From assembly GCA_030146915.1 (NCBI GenBank), contig JASLAT010000030.1, positions 1-64,000 of the forward strand: 64,000 nt of DNA. Reading direction: 5' to 3'. Source of the DNA: Tissierellales bacterium (GTDB lineage: Bacteria > Bacillota > Clostridia > Tissierellales > Tissierellaceae). Both the position numbers and the translations under genes were made by a program. Shown in pieces: positions 48,716 to 58,137 of this stretch; positions within the stretch are counted from its first letter, which is position 1, and each line of letters starts with the position of its first letter. Under the pieces are notes generated by a model, which made no database searches, was not told where the DNA came from, and worked only from the letters and a program-made list of their open reading frames with translations.

Positions 48716-49450
48716 TTGAAGGATTTAATAGTTTTAAAAGATGTTAAAAAAATATATAAAATGGGTGATGAAAAAATCAAAGCTCTAAATGGTATAGACC
48801 TTACCGTTAAGAAAGGTGAGTTCCTATGTTTATTAGGTACCTCTGGTTCTGGTAAATCAACTCTTTTAAATATGATGGCTGGCCTAGAGAAACCAAGTAA
48901 GGGTGAAATTTTAATAGACAATTATAGGGTTCATAAAATGAATGAGGAACAGTTGGCTAAATTTAGACAAAAATATATAGGATTTATCTTCCAATCATAT
49001 AATTTAATTCCAACATTAAATGCCATGGAAAATGTTGCCTTAGGACTAACTTTTCAAGGAGTTGCCAGGGATAAAAGAGAGAAAATGGCAAAAAAAATTC
49101 TTAAAGATGTTGGTCTTGGAACAAGGCTTAAACATAAGCCATCTGAAATGAGTGGTGGACAACAACAAAGGGTAAGTATAGCTAGAGCATTTGTAGGAAA
49201 ACCTCCAATAGTTTTTGCAGATGAACCTACAGGAAACTTAGATACTAAAACAACTTTTGAAATCATGGATCTTATGACCTCAATGGCTTATGAACATAAT
49301 CAAACTTTAATAATAGTTACTCACGATGATGAAACATCAGATTATGTTAATAGGATAGTTAGACTTAGAGATGGGGAAATCATAGAAACTATCCAAAATG
49401 AATATATTATAAAAAATGGTAAAAAGGAGAAAGTAATTTATGAAAAATAA
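48716..49450 (+). CDS. ABC transporter ATP-binding protein (MacB/LolD type)
   Basis: The 244-residue ATPase has Walker A LLGTSGSGKSTLLN, Q-loop FIFQSYNLIPTL, signature MSGGQQQRVSIARA and Walker B PIVFADEPTGNLD, the pattern of MacB-like mechanotransmission ABC systems. Translation starts at TTG 48716, with AAGGAGGTGATAG before it. It overlaps the next gene by 11 bases and drives the permease at 51892. Confidence 0.93.
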   Translation: MKDLIVLKDVKKIYKMGDEKIKALNGIDLTVKKGEFLCLLGTSGSGKSTLLNMMAGLEKPSKGEILIDNYRVHKMNEEQLAKFRQKYIGFIFQSYNLIPTLNAMENVALGLTFQGVARDKREKMAKKILKDVGLGTRLKHKPSEMSGGQQQRVSIARAFVGKPPIVFADEPTGNLDTKTTFEIMDLMTSMAYEHNQTLIIVTHDDETSDYVNRIVRLRDGEIIETIQNEYIIKNGKKEKVIYEK

Positions 49451-51899
49451 AAACAAAAAATTAATAACACTTTTTCTTGCCCTAATCCTAATTTTAATTC
49501 AAGTTCCAATTGACAAATTCCAAGCAGATGCAAGTGGAACTGGAATTATTGTTAGAAAGGTTAAGATAAGTGAAAATAAAATCAGAGAAGGAGACTCCTT
49601 TCTTTTAGAGTTAGTTTTTGAAAATAAAACAGGTAGAACAGTTAAAAATCCTATGGTAGAGGTTAATAAGTCTGATTCTTTTAGCCTTAAAAATATAGGA
49701 TCTAAAAAATCTATTAACTTTGATAGTAATAATGAAAGTAAGACTGTTAATTTTGAACTTATATACAAGGGAAAAGAGGATACACAGCTTCCTATAACTA
49801 TTCATTATTCTATCGATAATGAAAATTTCTCTCTTGATGATTATGTAAGTATCCCACAAGCCAAACCTACAGAGATAAAAGAAGAAAAGCCTGAGGAACC
49901 TATAGATAAAACTGCTCTTAAACCTAATTTAGCCCTAATAGGAAATAGAACGACTAATGCTAAGGCCGGTGAAAGACTTAATCTAGATCTTAGACTTAAA
50001 AATACATCAGATGCCAGGGCCTATAATATATCAGCATCTTTAAATATAGATGAAGACTCTGGCATATTTATAGCTGGATCAGGTTTAGATGAAATAAGTA
50101 GTCTATCTAGCGGGGATGACAAAAGACTAAGTTATAGAATTGAGGTTGATGAGTTTACTCAAGAAAAGACTTATCCTCTAAAAGTTAACATAGATTACTA
50201 TAACAAGTATGATATTCATTTTTCAAAGGAAGAAACAGTTTATGTAAGAGTTAAAGGTGACGGTCAGGATAAGCAAGTAGTAATAGAAGAACTTACTTTC
50301 CTACCTGAAGGAGATATAAAGCCGGGAGATCAATTTATGGCTAGATTCAAAGTTAAAAACTTAAGTTTAATACCTGTAAGAGATTTAGATTTATCCCTAG
50401 AAGGTCTTAGTAAAGATGGTTTTACTTTAGCTTCTGGTACTAATAAAAAAACTATTTCTCTTATGCCAGGTCGAAAAACAGAATATATAAGTTTTCCCAT
50501 TAGAGCTTCTAGAAAGATCAGTTCAGGTAACCATCCTCTAAAACTTAAGATATCTTACAAAAATTTAAGAGGTAACAATTTAGAAGCTGAGGAAGAGTTT
50601 TTCCTTCCTATTAAAAGAGACTCAATGCAAAACTCCAGCTTGATAATGGAAAATATGAAGGCACCTAGATTAATATCAGCAGGCTCTAAAGCTCAAGTAA
50701 GCTTTAGCTTAAGAAATAGAGGACAAACTCGAGCTATGAATATAAAGGCAATTGCAGAGTTAGCTGATCTAGAAGGATTAATTCCTAGTAGTCCTACTAC
50801 TTTAAAGGAAGATAGTCTTGATCCAGGTGAAAGTAAAACTTTTGTTTTTAATTTTGATTCTACTAAAAAGTCAGCTAGTAAAAATTATCCTATAAATATA
50901 AAGGTTAGCTACACAGATAATCTTGCAGGAGACGAAGACTATGAATTAGATCAAACTTTTCTAATCTTCTTAGATAATCCTGCTCTTGAAGAAAAAGATG
51001 GAGATGGAAAAAAATCTAAACCTAAGTTAATTATAGATAAGTATAGTTTTTCTACAAATATGGTTGAGGCAGGACAAAACTTTGAAATGAAGCTTTCTTT
51101 TTATAACACTAACAAATCTAAAAGTGTTAGTAATATAAAAATCTTTCTTACATCAGAAGAAAATGTTAGTGAGGGCGAAAACACCCCGAGCTCAAGTTCA
51201 TCAGTTTTTACACCTGTAAATAGTTCTAATACATTTTATATAGATCATATTCCCCCTAAAGGAAGGGTTGAAAAATCTATAACTATGTTTACCATACCTA
51301 ATGCTGCTGCTAAAACTCACGTTATAACAGCTAATTTAGAGTATGAAGATGGAGACTTTGATGAATATAAGGCAGAAGAGCTAATTGGAGTTCCAGTAGT
51401 ACAAAAGTCTAAATTAGAAATATCAGAAATAAATTTTCCAACAACAGCTTTTACTGGTGAAGAAATCTCAATTTCTAGTGAGTTTTATAACAAGGGTAAG
51501 TCTACTCTTTATAATATGCTAGTTAGAATGGAGGGTAACTTCCAATCAGAAAACTCAACTAACTATATAGGAAATTTCCAACCTGGTACGAGTGAATTTT
51601 TTGAAGCAAGTATATTTCCAGAAATGCCAGGCCTACTTGAGGGCAAACTTATATTTTCTTTTGAAGACTCTAGAGGAGAAGAACAGGTTATAGAAGAGCC
51701 TTTTTCCATCCAAGTAGAAGAGGGAATGATGGATGATGATTTTCCTGAGGAGCCTATGGAAGATCAAGGTGGAATATGGAAAAAATTAAAATATCCTTTA
51801 TTTGGACTTATATTTTTAGCAGCTGGTATAGGAGCTAGAAAAGTTTATAAAAAAAGAAAAGCTAAAAAAGATGAAGAGGATTTGTTAAGCGATGAATAA
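49440..51899 (+). CDS. Large exported CARDB-like repeat protein with C-terminal membrane anchor
   Basis: The 819-residue protein has an N-terminal signal peptide (about 6-32), then roughly five immunoglobulin-like segments of 110-130 residues. Each has a vNN/KNxxxxxa pattern (for example LRLKNTSDARAYNI, FKVKNLSLIPVRDL, FSLRNRGQTRAMNI and SEFYNKGKSTLYNM), as in CARDB/COG1361 S-layer-type proteins. A single C-terminal helix (about 783-800) is followed by a Lys-rich tail. It lies between ABC ATPase and permease genes, overlapping both, so it is probably the extracytoplasmic component of that machine. Confidence 0.82.
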   Translation: MKNKNKKLITLFLALILILIQVPIDKFQADASGTGIIVRKVKISENKIREGDSFLLELVFENKTGRTVKNPMVEVNKSDSFSLKNIGSKKSINFDSNNESKTVNFELIYKGKEDTQLPITIHYSIDNENFSLDDYVSIPQAKPTEIKEEKPEEPIDKTALKPNLALIGNRTTNAKAGERLNLDLRLKNTSDARAYNISASLNIDEDSGIFIAGSGLDEISSLSSGDDKRLSYRIEVDEFTQEKTYPLKVNIDYYNKYDIHFSKEETVYVRVKGDGQDKQVVIEELTFLPEGDIKPGDQFMARFKVKNLSLIPVRDLDLSLEGLSKDGFTLASGTNKKTISLMPGRKTEYISFPIRASRKISSGNHPLKLKISYKNLRGNNLEAEEEFFLPIKRDSMQNSSLIMENMKAPRLISAGSKAQVSFSLRNRGQTRAMNIKAIAELADLEGLIPSSPTTLKEDSLDPGESKTFVFNFDSTKKSASKNYPINIKVSYTDNLAGDEDYELDQTFLIFLDNPALEEKDGDGKKSKPKLIIDKYSFSTNMVEAGQNFEMKLSFYNTNKSKSVSNIKIFLTSEENVSEGENTPSSSSSVFTPVNSSNTFYIDHIPPKGRVEKSITMFTIPNAAAKTHVITANLEYEDGDFDEYKAEELIGVPVVQKSKLEISEINFPTTAFTGEEISISSEFYNKGKSTLYNMLVRMEGNFQSENSTNYIGNFQPGTSEFFEASIFPEMPGLLEGKLIFSFEDSRGEEQVIEEPFSIQVEEGMMDDDFPEEPMEDQGGIWKKLKYPLFGLIFLAAGIGARKVYKKRKAKKDEEDLLSDE

Positions 51900-53157
51900 A
51901 CTAGATCTTTTCTTAATGGCTAGTCAAAACCTATGGAGAAGGAAGCTAAGAAGCTTCCTTACTGTCCTAGGTGTAATGATAGGTACCAGCTCTATTGTTA
52001 TAATGCTAAGCCTGGGCTTTGGTATGAGTAAGGCCAATGAGGAGCAAATAGCCTCTTGGGGTAGCTTAACAACCATCGATGTTCATAAATCCTACGACCC
52101 TAATCCCTCTTCTAAAAAAGCCAAGCTAAATAAAGCAGGTGTTGAATCTTTAAAGAAAATTCAACATGTACAAGCTGTTAATGCCATTCAAGAAGTTAGT
52201 GGTAAGGCTGTTATAGGTAAAAATGAAGCACAAGCATCTATAATCGGTGTAGAGCCAGAAGTTATGGAACTTTTTGATTTTAAAGTTGAAGAAGGAAGAC
52301 TTTTTAATCCTTCTGATAAAGGAACTGTAATTTTTGGAGGTAATATGCCTGAGAACTTTTTTAATCCTAAAAGTCATGACTATAATCCAGCTAAGGTAGA
52401 TCTTATGAAAGATAGAATTAAATTACTAGTTGGAGAAGATGAAGATAACTATAAAGAATATAAGGTTAAGACAGTAGGTATTTTATCTAGTGATAACTTT
52501 GAAACAAGCTATGGTATCTATGTTCCCAAAAAAGATATTGATAAAATGATTAAGGACCAAAAAAAATCATCTAAAAACTCAGCATCTGATAGATCAAAGG
52601 AAGATGAGTTTTCATCTATTAAAGTTAAAGTAGATGATATGAATAATGTTGAGAAAGTTACTTCTGAAATTAAAGATTTAGGTTATGAAGCCTATAGTTT
52701 GACAGAACAACTTAATTCATCTAAACAATTTGGAGCTGTTATACAAGCTGTATTAGGTGGTATAGGAGCTATATCCTTACTAGTTGCTGCTATAGGAATT
52801 ACTAACACAATGATTATGAGTATTTATGAAAGAACAAAAGAAATAGGAGTTATGAAAGTTATTGGGGCCAGCATAAAAGATATAAGAAGACTATTTTTAC
52901 TTGAAGCTGGATTAATAGGCTTTATAGGAGGATTAGTTGGACTAATTTTTTCCTACCTTGTTTCTTTTCTATTAAATAGTTTTGCAGGGAGTTTTATGGC
53001 AGGTATGAATATGGAAGGTAGTAAAATTTCTATAATTCCTATTAGTCTATCCTTAGGAGCTATGCTTTTTTCAATAGCTATAGGACTATTAGCAGGATAC
53101 TTCCCAGCTAAAAGAGCAATGAATCTAAGCGCACTTGAAGCTATTAAAACAGAATAA
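51892..53157 (+). CDS. MacB-like ABC transporter permease (FtsX family)
   Basis: The 421-residue protein has the MacB layout: first helix at about 20-40 (LRSFLTVLGVMIGTSSIVIML), a large periplasm-type extracellular domain (about 45-270), then three C-terminal helices with MIMSIYERTKEIGVMKVIGAS. FtsX-type permeases do not import solutes but move proteins, lipids or signals. It starts 8 bases inside the CARDB gene end. Confidence 0.92.
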   Translation: MNKLDLFLMASQNLWRRKLRSFLTVLGVMIGTSSIVIMLSLGFGMSKANEEQIASWGSLTTIDVHKSYDPNPSSKKAKLNKAGVESLKKIQHVQAVNAIQEVSGKAVIGKNEAQASIIGVEPEVMELFDFKVEEGRLFNPSDKGTVIFGGNMPENFFNPKSHDYNPAKVDLMKDRIKLLVGEDEDNYKEYKVKTVGILSSDNFETSYGIYVPKKDIDKMIKDQKKSSKNSASDRSKEDEFSSIKVKVDDMNNVEKVTSEIKDLGYEAYSLTEQLNSSKQFGAVIQAVLGGIGAISLLVAAIGITNTMIMSIYERTKEIGVMKVIGASIKDIRRLFLLEAGLIGFIGGLVGLIFSYLVSFLLNSFAGSFMAGMNMEGSKISIIPISLSLGAMLFSIAIGLLAGYFPAKRAMNLSALEAIKTE

Positions 53158-53174
53158 TTATTTATAAGTAAAAA

Positions 53175-53221
53175 ACACTTCCAATTAGTCAGTCTCTATA
53201 TGACTGGCTCATTGGAAAGTG
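53175..53221. terminator. Long imperfect hairpin between converging genes
   Basis: CACTTCCAAT pairs with ATTGGAAaGTG at the base, and AGTCAGTC with GACTGgCT higher up. TTTTTT follows on the minus strand, so it mainly ends the SseB-like gene and also closes the ABC operon. Confidence 0.75.
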
Positions 53222-53241
53222 CTCTATAATAAAACTATATT

Positions 53242-53937
53242 TTATTTTCTATAGATTATACTTTTTTGACTATCTTCTAACTCATTAAGATCTTCTGAGC
53301 TAACCTTTATAAGTTCAAAAAATCTCCCATCTAAATTTCTTACTATAATCTCAGCTAAATATGGAAAAATTTCCTCCTTATCACCAATACAATTTATAAG
53401 AAATACATAATGTGGGTCTACATCAACTGATCTTTTTCCCTTATATAAATTTATTTGAAAAATATTTTGAATATTATCACAGTACTCTTTTAGTTCCTTA
53501 ACAAGATTAAATCGTAATTTCTTTACTACTTTTAATTCTAATCCCTGAAGCTTTGGACCACTATCATATACTAAGCCCTTAGTTAAAGCATCAGCTCTAA
53601 GTATATTTTCCTTATTAAAAAAAAGCTTATTTTCAAGAGGATCTATTAATAGCCCATCCAAACCGGCCCGTCCTTTTAGTACTATATTCTTTATAGTATC
53701 AAACTTTATCTTATGGACTAAGGCTACTTTAAAATCATACTTTATTCTATCCCTACTGGTAAATACAGGTATCAAGTGTTGATTTGACTCATCCTCTATT
53801 ACTAAAAGATTCTTATCTTCATCAGTAGTTATAAAAAGGTCAATCTTTTTTAGCTCTGTTAAAAAATCTATCTCAGTTTCAATAGTTTTAGATTCGATAA
53901 ACTTCTCAAACTGTTGCCAAAATTTAATATCACACAA
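53242..53937 (-). CDS. SseB-like domain protein
   Basis: The 231-residue cytoplasmic protein has an N-terminal segment with LIPVFTSRDRI and a later LDGLLIDPLENKLFF, which resemble SseB (enhanced serine sensitivity) domains; the C-terminal half contains VDPHYVFLINCIGDKEEIFPYLAEI. The function is unknown in this group. The TTG start has AAGGAGG upstream, placed directly after the U-tract of the preceding gene terminator. The family assignment is moderate. Confidence 0.6.
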   Translation of the reverse strand: MCDIKFWQQFEKFIESKTIETEIDFLTELKKIDLFITTDEDKNLLVIEDESNQHLIPVFTSRDRIKYDFKVALVHKIKFDTIKNIVLKGRAGLDGLLIDPLENKLFFNKENILRADALTKGLVYDSGPKLQGLELKVVKKLRFNLVKELKEYCDNIQNIFQINLYKGKRSVDVDPHYVFLINCIGDKEEIFPYLAEIIVRNLDGRFFELIKVSSEDLNELEDSQKSIIYRK

Positions 53938-53958
53938 AATTTTTCCTCCTTAAAAAAC

Positions 53959-53980
53959 AGCCCCTGCTAAGCAGAGGCTA
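53959..53980 (-). terminator. Terminator of the SLH-protein gene
   Basis: AGCC-C-CTGC and GCAG-A-GGCT form a stem with one mismatch, followed by GTTTTTT on the minus strand, just before the next ribosome site. Confidence 0.75.
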
Positions 53981-53991
53981 AAGTCTAGAAT

Positions 53992-55974
53992 CTATCTTAT
54001 TTGAATAGTATCAGCTACAAAGTTAGCACCCTTATAGACACCAACTACATTAACGTAGTCACCTCTAAATAAGTCCCTAACCTTAAGCTTGTCTAATGAT
54101 TTATCCGTTATTATAGTGTCTTTTTCAATATAAACTCTTAAATATTTTTTATCTATATTATTATTATAGTCCTGAACTTCAATTTCTATATACTCATCTC
54201 TTGAATCTATATAGTCTATCTTACCTACTACACTATTTTCCATACTAGAAGAATCAGCATAAGCCTCTACTATATCTCTATCTGCCTCTATATAAAGTTC
54301 AACCTCATAGCCAGGGTTAGCAGGTAATTCTTTTTTAGTTTTACCATCAACCTTTATATAAGCATCTTTAGTTAGTTCATAGCTTTCTTCCTTACCACTA
54401 TCTTTCAATCTAACTGTTACTAGTGGATTTTTATTTAACCTAGTAGTTATTTGAGTAACAAAACCTGTAACTCTTTTTGTTATAACCTTAGCATCTATAT
54501 CATCAGCTATAAAGGCATCTTCATCTAAATCATATATAGCCCTAACATCTAGTTCATCCCCAACTCTAAGTTGATCTGGTCTAGCTGAAGAGTTATCTCT
54601 ATAAATATAAGCTTTATCGTCTACTAAAACTTTATATCCTTGTTTGTTGCTATCTTTTATTGTTAACTCTTGCTGGTTATTCCTAGAATTCTTTACAGGC
54701 TTAATACTAATAAGGTCTGCCTTGATTCTAATTTCCTTATCTAAAGCACTAAGTTCTGTAACCTTAGAATTTCTAATTTCTAACCTTACATAGTCTCCAT
54801 TTTTCAAATTAGATAAGCTAGATTTTTTAGAATCTTTCTCAATACTAACATTTTTAGCAACATCTAAAGTTCTTTTCTTTTTTGATCCCCTATCTATATA
54901 TTCTATAGTTATAGTGTTTTTTGAACTATCACTTGAAACTAACTGTCCACTTAGTTCCTCTTTAACAGTCTTAGTCTCAACACTTATTAGTTCTCTAGTG
55001 TTTTCATTATACTCTAGTTCTAATTCTTGTCCTTCTGCTAAGGATGCAACAGTCTCTCTTCTTCCATCCACTATTATTCTTGTGTCTTTTTCTATAATAT
55101 AACTACTTTCTCTAGATCTTGAATCTTCAATTACTAAAAAGTCCCTACCTATTTCCTTGGTTATTCTTTTTAGTACACCACTTGCCTCCCTAATTTTTAC
55201 CTCAGGCTCCTTTGGTTTTTCTGGTTCTTTTGGTTTTTCTGGTTCTTTTGGCTTTTCTGGCTCCTTAGGTTTCTCTGGTGCAGGTTTTGCAGGTGGATTT
55301 TTTTTCATAAAATCATGAGACTTAGAAAGCATAGTAGCTAAGATTTTTCTTCTTAAAACTTGATTTGGATGAAACTTACCAGTATCATCACCTTCAATAA
55401 TTTTAGCATCAACTAAAACCTTAACATATTTTCTTAAAGGCCCATCAATATCAGTAACATCTTTAAAGTCTAAATAAATTACTGGTAGTTCATCTGCCTT
55501 TGCCTCTAATCCAAGAGCCTTTGATAGGAAAACTGTAAAATCTAGTTTTCTTAATGGCTTATGAAAAATATCCATGTCCTTTGCTCTTTTTACCTCTGTT
55601 TCAGACACTATTCCTTTATATAAGGCCATAGATAAAGCATTTTTTTCCCAATCCTGCTTTATCTTTAAGTCTGTTAAAAATTTATTATATTTCTTCAAAG
55701 CTTCCTTTTTTTCAGCTTCACTAGGTTTAGTTAGTCTTGAAAAAGCTGCCATTGACTCCATAAAAGTAAGTTCTCCTTCTGGGTCAAACCTTCCTCCACC
55801 TTTTCCTTCTAAGTATCCTATAGAAGCCATATCTGTTATATGTTTATAGGCCCAATGATTTTTTGGTACATCATTAAATTTAACTCCAGCTGTATAACTT
55901 GGCATGGATGATAAAATTATGGCCATGGCTAAGACGCCTGAAAACTTCTTTTTAAGTTTACCTTTAAATTTCAT
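53992..55974 (-). CDS. SLH-domain surface protein with repeated C-terminal domains
   Basis: From ATG 55974 (AGGAGG with 8-base spacing) the protein has 660 residues. After a signal peptide there are SLH motifs, the clearest at about 35-80 (FNDVPKNHWAYKHI) and 170-215 (LDFKDVTDIDGPLRKYV); the middle one is degenerate. A PEKPKE-repeat linker (about 228-262) leads to five beta-rich repeats of about 75-80 residues, each with an IEKDT/VDDKA-type strand and a LK-GD/RVGD-type turn. SLH domains bind wall polymer, so this is a cell-surface protein. The repeats resemble DUF5666-like units. Confidence 0.87.
   Translation of the reverse strand: MKFKGKLKKKFSGVLAMAIILSSMPSYTAGVKFNDVPKNHWAYKHITDMASIGYLEGKGGGRFDPEGELTFMESMAAFSRLTKPSEAEKKEALKKYNKFLTDLKIKQDWEKNALSMALYKGIVSETEVKRAKDMDIFHKPLRKLDFTVFLSKALGLEAKADELPVIYLDFKDVTDIDGPLRKYVKVLVDAKIIEGDDTGKFHPNQVLRRKILATMLSKSHDFMKKNPPAKPAPEKPKEPEKPKEPEKPKEPEKPKEPEVKIREASGVLKRITKEIGRDFLVIEDSRSRESSYIIEKDTRIIVDGRRETVASLAEGQELELEYNENTRELISVETKTVKEELSGQLVSSDSSKNTITIEYIDRGSKKKRTLDVAKNVSIEKDSKKSSLSNLKNGDYVRLEIRNSKVTELSALDKEIRIKADLISIKPVKNSRNNQQELTIKDSNKQGYKVLVDDKAYIYRDNSSARPDQLRVGDELDVRAIYDLDEDAFIADDIDAKVITKRVTGFVTQITTRLNKNPLVTVRLKDSGKEESYELTKDAYIKVDGKTKKELPANPGYEVELYIEADRDIVEAYADSSSMENSVVGKIDYIDSRDEYIEIEVQDYNNNIDKKYLRVYIEKDTIITDKSLDKLKVRDLFRGDYVNVVGVYKGANFVADTIQIR
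55195..55299 (-). repeat. Tandem PEKPKE-coding repeat in the SLH gene
   Basis: Four to five copies of an 18-base unit encode PEKPKE, a rigid charged linker between the SLH region and the repeat region. Length variation by slippage is likely among strains. Confidence 0.75.
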
Positions 55975-56015
55975 TAACATCTCCTCCTATGGTTAAAATA
56001 CCCAAAAGTAACTAT

Positions 56016-57617
56016 CTAACCATTATACTCTATAGACTTTTTAATGAAATTACTAAATAGTGGATGAGCTTTTATCGGTCTTGACTTAAACTCTGCATTA
56101 AAATTAACTCCCACAAACCAAGGGTGATCTTTTAATTCAATAGCCTCCACTAAATTTTCCTCTTCATAAACAGCAGATATAACTAATCCTTTATCTTCTA
56201 ATATATCTTTATATTCATTGTTAAACTCATATCTGTGCCTATGTCTTTCGTTTATATACTCTTCATTATAAGCTTGGTATAATTTACTGCCTTTTTTCAG
56301 TCTTGCAGGATAAGAACCAAGTCTCATTTCTGGCTTATCTCTTCCCTCAGACCTTACAAGACCATTTATTACTGGATAGTTTGTCTCTGGGTTCATCTCT
56401 ACACTATCTGCTCCCTTTAATCCTACCACATTTCTTGCAAATTCAACAACTGCAAGCTGCATACCCAAACCTATTCCTAGGAAGGGAAGTTCATTTTCTC
56501 TAGCATGCTCTATAGCAGTAATCATGCCATCTATACCCCTATGACCAAAGCCACTTGGTACTATAATTCCATCCATATCTTGTAATACATTCTTAACATT
56601 CTCTTCAGTTATATCCTCAGAATGTATCCAATGAATATTAACCTTAGCCTCATTATCAATAGCACCATGTCTAAGTGATTCTGCTATTGATAGGTAGGCA
56701 TCTTTAAGTTCTACATACTTTCCAACTAAAGCTATATCTATTTCTGTCTTAGGATTATTTACAACCTTTACAATTCTCTCCCACTCTGACAAGTCTGGTA
56801 AATTTTTCTCTTTAAGCCCTAAATGCTCCATTACTTGTTGTGGTAAACCTTTTTCTTCTAACATTATAGGTATCTCATAAATTGTAGATACATCCATATT
56901 TTCTATTACCTCTTCTGGATTTAAATCACAGAATAAGGCTATTTTATCTTTTAAACCGTCATTTAAAGGTAGCTCTGTTCTACATATAAGTATGTCTGGT
57001 TGAATTCCTAAGCCTCTAAGTTCCTTAACACTATGTTGAGTTGGCTTAGTCTTTAACTCTCCTGCCTTCTCTAAGTATGGTACAAGGGTCATGTGTATAT
57101 ACATAACATTTTCCCTACCTAATTCATACTTTATCTGTCTTATAGCCTCTAAAAATGGTAGAGACTCTATGTCACCTACAGTTCCACCTATTTCCGTTAT
57201 TACAACATCTACGTCTGATTTTTGGGATGCTATTAACATTCTGTCTTTTATTTCATTGGTAATATGAGGTATAACTTGAACTGTCCTTCCATCATATTCA
57301 CCATTTCTCTCCTTGTTTAAAACAGACCAATAAATCTTACCTGCAGAAACACTGCAATATTTGTTTAAATCTATGTCTATAAATCTTTCATAGTGACCTA
57401 AGTCTAAATCTGTTTCTGCACCATCTTCAGTTACAAAAACTTCTCCGTGTTGATAAGGGCTCATAACTCCCGGATCTACATTCAAATACGGATCAAACTT
57501 CTGAGTTAGAACCTTGAAACCTCTACTTTTCAAAAGTTGACCTAGACCAGCTGCTGTTATTCCCTTGCCCAGAGAAGACACAACTCCGCCAGTCACAAAT
57601 ATATGTTTTGTACTCAC
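56016..57617 (-). CDS. pyrG: CTP synthase with glutaminase nucleophile replaced (Cys to Gly)
   Basis: The 533-residue enzyme has the amidoligase domain ([33 protein letters not shown]) and a C-terminal class I glutamine amidotransferase domain. The nucleophile motif GICLGMQ reads GIGLGMQ, so Gly383 (codon GGT) replaces Cys, and the oxyanion-loop PGGFG reads PSGFG (Ser355). The His and Glu of the triad (HRHRYEF) remain. The protein should make CTP from UTP with free ammonia but not glutamine. The start is GTG 57617 with GGGGGT upstream. Confidence 0.95.
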   Translation of the reverse strand: MSTKHIFVTGGVVSSLGKGITAAGLGQLLKSRGFKVLTQKFDPYLNVDPGVMSPYQHGEVFVTEDGAETDLDLGHYERFIDIDLNKYCSVSAGKIYWSVLNKERNGEYDGRTVQVIPHITNEIKDRMLIASQKSDVDVVITEIGGTVGDIESLPFLEAIRQIKYELGRENVMYIHMTLVPYLEKAGELKTKPTQHSVKELRGLGIQPDILICRTELPLNDGLKDKIALFCDLNPEEVIENMDVSTIYEIPIMLEEKGLPQQVMEHLGLKEKNLPDLSEWERIVKVVNNPKTEIDIALVGKYVELKDAYLSIAESLRHGAIDNEAKVNIHWIHSEDITEENVKNVLQDMDGIIVPSGFGHRGIDGMITAIEHARENELPFLGIGLGMQLAVVEFARNVVGLKGADSVEMNPETNYPVINGLVRSEGRDKPEMRLGSYPARLKKGSKLYQAYNEEYINERHRHRYEFNNEYKDILEDKGLVISAVYEEENLVEAIELKDHPWFVGVNFNAEFKSRPIKAHPLFSNFIKKSIEYNG

Positions 57618-57666
57618 CTTGCTACCCCCTATTTTCTCTTATTTAAAATAAATATTTAACTTTATT

Positions 57667-57695
57667 ATCTTATAATATAAAGCTTTTTCTGTCAA
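57667..57695 (-). promoter_or_regulatory. pyrG: Promoter of pyrG
   Basis: On the minus strand, TTGACA (57690-57695), 17 bases, TAAGAT (57667-57672), about 50 bases before the GTG. Confidence 0.65.
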
Positions 57696-58040
57696 TTACA
57701 TAATACAATACTCTTATTATACTATAAAGTTTATAATTTGTTCATTAAATATATATTACTTTTTTATAACTTTATATTTAGCCATATAATTTCTTGTATT
57801 TCAGTTTGTTTTATATAAATATCCAATATTAAATATTAGGTATATAGAAATTTTCAAAATAGCTATAGCTTAAAATATAACTACTATAACTATTAATATA
57901 TATATTTAGATATTTTAAGTATACTAACTTCAAGTTATTTTATCCTAACTTAGAAATTAAATAAAATTACATCTTCTGGTTAATTTTTTCTAGTTTTTTT
58001 TAAAAAATAATAGATTATAATCCCAGTACTATCCAGTCAA

Positions 58041-58069
58041 TTGACATTAATATTTACATGTAATATACT
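58041..58069 (+). promoter_or_regulatory. Near-consensus promoter of the Rrf2 gene
   Basis: TTGACA (58041-58046), 17 bases, TATACT (58064-58069). Start of transcription is expected near 58076. Confidence 0.85.
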
Positions 58070-58072
58070 TAA

Positions 58073-58088
58073 GTAAGTAACTATTTAC
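58073..58088. promoter_or_regulatory. Imperfect palindrome at the Rrf2 transcription start
   Basis: GTAAGTAACTATTTAC (GTAA-x-TA-xx-TA-x-TTAC) overlaps the expected +1, a typical autorepression position for Rrf2 proteins. This is inference. Confidence 0.4.
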
Positions 58089-58137
58089 AACTATGATATA
58101 AATGAATTTAAGCTAAATTGAAAGGAGTTTTAAAGTC

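Larger units (their letters stand above)
57618..58137. other. 520-bp AT-rich divergent intergenic region
   Basis: No credible gene is visible. It holds the pyrG promoter at its left and the Rrf2 promoter and possible operator at its right. The middle (57700-58030) is nearly pure A/T with no structure I can support. Confidence 0.6.

Noticed and set aside
55195..55299. CRISPR-like array
   Set aside because: The 18-base repeats are in frame, have no spacers and encode a PEKPKE linker. No cas genes are in the window.
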